Positions 23,287-26,331 of a stretch of DNA of 26,331 bases are shown here, one piece after another (position 1 is the first letter of the stretch; each line of letters starts with the position of its first letter). The position numbers and the translations under genes are program-made. The notes beneath the pieces were generated by a model. The model made no database searches. It worked only from the letters and a program-made list of their open reading frames with translations, and was not told the origin of the DNA. The stretch lies in contig DASPKO010000299.1 of NCBI GenBank assembly GCA_035628055.1, forward strand, positions 1 to 26,331, in the 5' to 3' direction. Source of the DNA: DASPKO01 sp035628055 (GTDB taxonomy: Bacteria; Planctomycetota; Phycisphaerae; Phycisphaerales; UBA1924).

Positions 23287-24543
23287 TTGCTCAGCCCGCA
23301 CGAAGAGCGCGTCTGCGGCCTCCTCGCCGCACGCGCCGCCGCCATGCGCGCCGACCTGGAGCGATTCGTCGCCATTCCGACCGGGGGCGGTCACGCTCCG
23401 GGCCTGGACGCGCTGCGCGGCCTCCTGACCGCCCGCCTCGCGGCGCTCGGCGCCGCGATCCAGCTCGTCCCGGGCGCGCCGCGCCCCGACTGGCTCTACA
23501 GCCCGGCCAGCGCGCGCGGCGCCGCCTCGGACTCTCCATCGACCCCGGCATCCGTGGCCCGTCGCGATTCCGGCGGCCGCGGCCGACCTCTCCTGCTGGT
23601 GGGGCACCTCGACACCGTGCACGACCCGCGCGGCCCGTTCCAGGCCCTGACGCCGGCACCGGACGGCGCCACGGCCATCGGCCCGGGTTGCGCGGACATG
23701 AAGGGCGGCATCGTGGTGGCCCTGCACGCCCTCGAAGCGCTGGCCGAGGCGGGCCTCGACCTCGACTGGACCTTCGTCCTGAACTCCGATGAAGAGTCGG
23801 GAAGCTACCACTCCGAGCCCGTGCTGCGCCACGAGGCCGGGCGCCTGGTGCCCCGTCGCGGCGCCGGCCTGGTCTTCGAGCCCGCCGCCGAGGGCGGGGC
23901 GCTGGTCGTCGAGCGCGGCGGGAGCGGGCAGTTCCTGCTCGACGTGCGGGGACGGGCCGCCCACGTCGGACGGGACTTCTTCGACGGGGTCTCCGCGGTC
24001 CAGGCGCTCGCCCAGTTCATCCTGGCGGCCGAGCGGCTCTCCGACCGGCAGCGCGGGCTCATCGTCAACATCGGACCCCTCGAAGGGAGCGAGGCCACCA
24101 ACGTGGTCCCGCCGCGCGCCCGGGCCTGGGGCAACGTCCGCTTCCCGGGTCCGGCCGAGGCACGCGAGCTGCGCGAGAAGCTCGAAGCCCTGGCAACCCC
24201 GGGCCCGGCGCCCGGCGCTCCTCCCGCCGAGCCGCCCGTGGTCCGCGTGCTCACCAGCTTCATCCGCCCCGCCAAGCCGCTCAGCGATCCCACCCGGCGC
24301 CTGGCGGAGCTGGCCCGGCACGTCGCCCTCAGTCTGGGCCAGGCGCTCCCGTTCACCCGCACGGGAGGTGTCTGCGACGGGAACATCCTCCAGGACGCCG
24401 GCCTGGCCTGCATCGACACGCTGGGCGTGCGCGGCGGGGGCCTGCACACCGAGCGCGAGTGGGTCGACCTCCCCAGCCTCGTCGAGCGGGCCAAGCTCGC
24501 GGCCCTGGTCATGCTCCGCGCCGCGGCCGCCGATGAACCATGA
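23287..24543 (+). CDS. M20-family metallopeptidase
   Basis: 418 residues from a TTG start with GGAGG seven bases upstream. Two-zinc aminoacylase/carboxypeptidase of the ArgE/DapE/CPG2 type. Ligands and catalytic residues are visible: H107 and D109 in VGHLDTVHD, D137 in GCADMKGG, catalytic E169 and ligand E170 in NSDEESGS, E198 in VFEPA, and H387 in GGGLHTEREW. The dimerisation domain (about 205-320) includes GRAAHVGRDFFDGVSAV. A Ser/Ala/Arg-rich insert of about 25 residues (near 76-101) separates the first strand pair. The closest style is glutamate carboxypeptidase or acetylornithine/succinyl-DAP desuccinylase, but substrates cannot be read from sequence. It lies between the DinB-like gene and the aminotransferase gene. 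Confidence 0.92.
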   Translation: MLSPHEERVCGLLAARAAAMRADLERFVAIPTGGGHAPGLDALRGLLTARLAALGAAIQLVPGAPRPDWLYSPASARGAASDSPSTPASVARRDSGGRGRPLLLVGHLDTVHDPRGPFQALTPAPDGATAIGPGCADMKGGIVVALHALEALAEAGLDLDWTFVLNSDEESGSYHSEPVLRHEAGRLVPRRGAGLVFEPAAEGGALVVERGGSGQFLLDVRGRAAHVGRDFFDGVSAVQALAQFILAAERLSDRQRGLIVNIGPLEGSEATNVVPPRARAWGNVRFPGPAEARELREKLEALATPGPAPGAPPAEPPVVRVLTSFIRPAKPLSDPTRRLAELARHVALSLGQALPFTRTGGVCDGNILQDAGLACIDTLGVRGGGLHTEREWVDLPSLVERAKLAALVMLRAAAADEP

Positions 24544-24621
24544 CCAGACGCGCGACCGTCCCGCCGAGCGGGCGTACGGTAGTGCAGCCATCCCGCACTC
24601 CCCTCCCGGAGCCGGCCGACC

Positions 24622-26157
24622 ATGACCCCAGCCGCCGCCCACGCGTCGCCTTCCAAGGCGGATCCCATCGCCCCGGCCGCCGGAGGCGCCGCCTCGGCCC
24701 TCGCCGGGGCCGGGCTGACCGACGCCCCGGTCGTGCGCCGCGCGATCGACGCGCTCGTGCAGGAGGTCGGGACGCGCAGCGCCCGCCTCTCCGACGCGCG
24801 GCCGCCCCGCGGCGAGCTGGGCGAGTCGTACGACGCCCTCCTCAAGCGCGCCGCCGACACGCGCGGGCGCGCCCTGCTCTATCCCTACCTGGGGACCGGC
24901 GTCGGGAACGGGGCCCTCGTCGAGCTGGCCGACGGCTCGGTGAAGTGGGACATGGTGTGCGGCATCGGGGTGCATTTCTTCGGGCACTCCGAGCCCGGCC
25001 TGGTCCGGGCCGCGCTCGAGGCCGGCCTCAGCGACATCCTCCAGCACGGGAACCTCCAGGCCAACTTCGAAGCCTACGCGTTCGCCGAGAAGCTGCTGGC
25101 GCACGCGGGGCGGCAGAGCCGGCTCAAGCACGCCTACCTGACCACGTCGGGCGTGATGGCCAATGAGAACGCCCTGAAAGTCTGCTATCAGAAGACCGGC
25201 GGGGCCGCGCCGCGCGTCCTGGCCTTCCAGGACTGCTTCATGGGCCGCACCGTGACGATGTCGCAGATCGGCGATTCGGCGGCGAACCGCATCGGCCTGC
25301 CCCTGAACACGCTCGTCGACTACGTCCCGTTCTACGACGCTGTCCTCGCCGAGGCCGACGGCCCGCAGGCCGCGATCGACCGCTCGGTCATGGCGCTCCG
25401 CCAGCACCTGGATCGCTATCCGAAGCAGCACGCCTGCTTCGTCTTCGAGCTCGTGCAGGGTGAGGGAGGCTTCAACACCGCCCCGCGCGAGTTCTTCACC
25501 GCCCTGATGGGCCTGTGCCGGGAGCGCGGGGTCATCATCTGGGACGACGAGATCCAGACCTTCGGCCGCCTCGAGTCCATGTTCGCCTTCGAGCTGCTGG
25601 GGCTGGGCGACTGGGTCGACATCGTCACGATCGGCAAGATGACCCAGGCCTGCGCCACGCTCTACACCGAGGACCTCAACCCCGGCCCCGGGCTCCTCTC
25701 GGGCACCTTCACCAGCACCTCGGCGGCGTACCGCGTCGGGCTGCACGTGCTGGACCGCCTCGCCTCCGGCGCCTACTACGGGCCCAAGGGCCTCATCGCT
25801 CGCAACTTCGCCGCCTTCGCGCGCCAGGTCCGCGCCCTGGCGAGCAAGCACCCCGAGTGGTTCCCTCCCGTCGACCCGCCCGGCGCGCCCGACATCGTCG
25901 GGGGGGCCGGCGGCATGATGCGGTTCACGCCGTTCGCCGGCCGCAAGGACCGGATCATGAAGGCCTGCAAGCACCTCTTCGACGAGGGAGTGATCACGTT
26001 CTACGCGGGGCACGGTCCCTACCACGTGCGCATGCTTCCGCCCCTGGGCGTCTTCCGGGAAGAGGACTGGCCCAAGGTATTCGCATGCGTGGAGCGTGGC
26101 CTGGCCCGGGCGGCGGCGGAGATCGGTCCGACGGACCGCGCCCCGGGACAGAACTAG
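24622..26157 (+). CDS. Class III PLP-dependent aminotransferase
   Basis: 511 residues. PLP binding is clear: D309 in WDDEIQTFGR and the Schiff-base lysine K339 in TIGKMTQACATLY. Other class III marks are VCGIGVHFFGHSEPGLV, TTSGVMANENALKVCYQ (phosphate-binding turn), FELVQGEGGF and the GTFTSTSAAY turn from the neighbouring subunit. The first 60 residues are Ala-rich and poorly conserved-looking. The length is above acetylornithine aminotransferase (about 400). Class III enzymes act on omega-amino groups of ornithine, lysine, GABA and similar compounds; which one is used here is unknown. It follows the M20 gene by 78 bases. The stop codon overlaps that of a convergent gene by four bases. No terminator is visible. 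Confidence 0.92.
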   Translation: MTPAAAHASPSKADPIAPAAGGAASALAGAGLTDAPVVRRAIDALVQEVGTRSARLSDARPPRGELGESYDALLKRAADTRGRALLYPYLGTGVGNGALVELADGSVKWDMVCGIGVHFFGHSEPGLVRAALEAGLSDILQHGNLQANFEAYAFAEKLLAHAGRQSRLKHAYLTTSGVMANENALKVCYQKTGGAAPRVLAFQDCFMGRTVTMSQIGDSAANRIGLPLNTLVDYVPFYDAVLAEADGPQAAIDRSVMALRQHLDRYPKQHACFVFELVQGEGGFNTAPREFFTALMGLCRERGVIIWDDEIQTFGRLESMFAFELLGLGDWVDIVTIGKMTQACATLYTEDLNPGPGLLSGTFTSTSAAYRVGLHVLDRLASGAYYGPKGLIARNFAAFARQVRALASKHPEWFPPVDPPGAPDIVGGAGGMMRFTPFAGRKDRIMKACKHLFDEGVITFYAGHGPYHVRMLPPLGVFREEDWPKVFACVERGLARAAAEIGPTDRAPGQN

Positions 26158-26331
26158 CGACGGGCCGGCCCGGCGGTGGCCTCTTCCGAGCGCCGCGCCC
26201 CGACGCCGGGCGCGTCCGCCGCCCACACCTCGCCCATGTTGCGGGCCACGATGCGGTCCTGCTCGGTACCCGCGACGGCCAGCAGCCGCTGCATCGGCTC
26301 GTCGCGGTGCTCCTGACCGAGCGGGAATGTG
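26154..26331 (-). CDS. C-terminal end of an unidentified protein (partial)
   Basis: Read on the minus strand, 58 residues in an open frame reach a TAG at 26156-26154; the gene continues past the right edge. The visible part contains PLGQEHRDEPMQRLLAVAG, EQDRIVARNMGEVWAAD and an Arg/Ala/Gly tail. I do not recognise the family. The frame is supported by GC-rich third positions and the lack of another good frame. The stop overlaps the stop of the convergent aminotransferase gene. Confidence 0.55.
   Translation of the reverse strand, partial: TFPLGQEHRDEPMQRLLAVAGTEQDRIVARNMGEVWAADAPGVGARRSEEATAGPARR

Noticed and set aside
23254..26226. A 990-residue minus-strand frame opposite the M20 and aminotransferase genes
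   Set aside because: It is a His/Gly/Arg-rich antisense shadow; both opposite genes have complete catalytic motifs.

Overview
The window is very GC-rich DNA, most likely from a planctomycete of the Phycisphaerae type. The best clue is two secreted proteins (2844-3641 and 9724-11154) that end in paired dockerin-like, calcium-loop repeats of the form C-P-A-D-(F/W)-(N/D)...DIS.(F/Y)L..W(F), a common C-terminal module in that group. Strong AGGAGG-type ribosome sites, several GTG/TTG starts and small lipoproteins fit. The assignment is inference from gene content; no rRNA or other phylogenetic marker is present.

Layout. 1-54 is the tail of a plus-strand gene. 262-1394 holds two minus-strand lipoprotein genes and their terminator. 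carA (1526-2794) runs plus and converges on a dockerin-type secreted protein. 3707-7104 is a minus-strand run: glycerate 2-kinase, an AtoE-type transporter overlapping it by ATGA, and a secreted protein of unknown function. At 7292-7374 is a tRNA with a Cys (GCA) anticodon and U73 but a long variable arm, followed by a 706-residue divergent protein that keeps the catalytic residues of agmatine/peptidyl-arginine deiminases. A second dockerin-type secreted protein with a terminator follows.

From 11327 to 15535 lie trigger factor, an ArsR-type regulator fused to a SAM methyltransferase fold (SahR-like) and S-adenosylhomocysteine hydrolase. The last two overlap by ATGA, and a perfect inverted repeat covers the regulator's start codon. 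This looks like a self-contained SAH-sensing and SAH-recycling unit. A strong terminator and a small minus-strand gene of unknown function come next.

From 16379 to 18996 is a stress-type module: exported double PRC-barrel protein, 58-residue DUF1328 membrane protein and YciE/YciF ferritin-like protein, each boundary marked by a hairpin. After a short minus-strand PQQ-blade protein, a plus-strand run (19571-26157) carries scoB, an M48 membrane peptidase, dapF, a DinB-like protein, an M20 peptidase and a class III aminotransferase, with gaps from -4 to 78 bases. The tail of a minus-strand gene overlaps the last stop codon.

The candidates for something not previously described are the class II tRNA-Cys, the divergent guanidine-modifying-enzyme-like protein beside it, and the SahR-like/ahcY unit with its start-codon operator. 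I see no CRISPR array, insertion sequence, integrase or phage gene.
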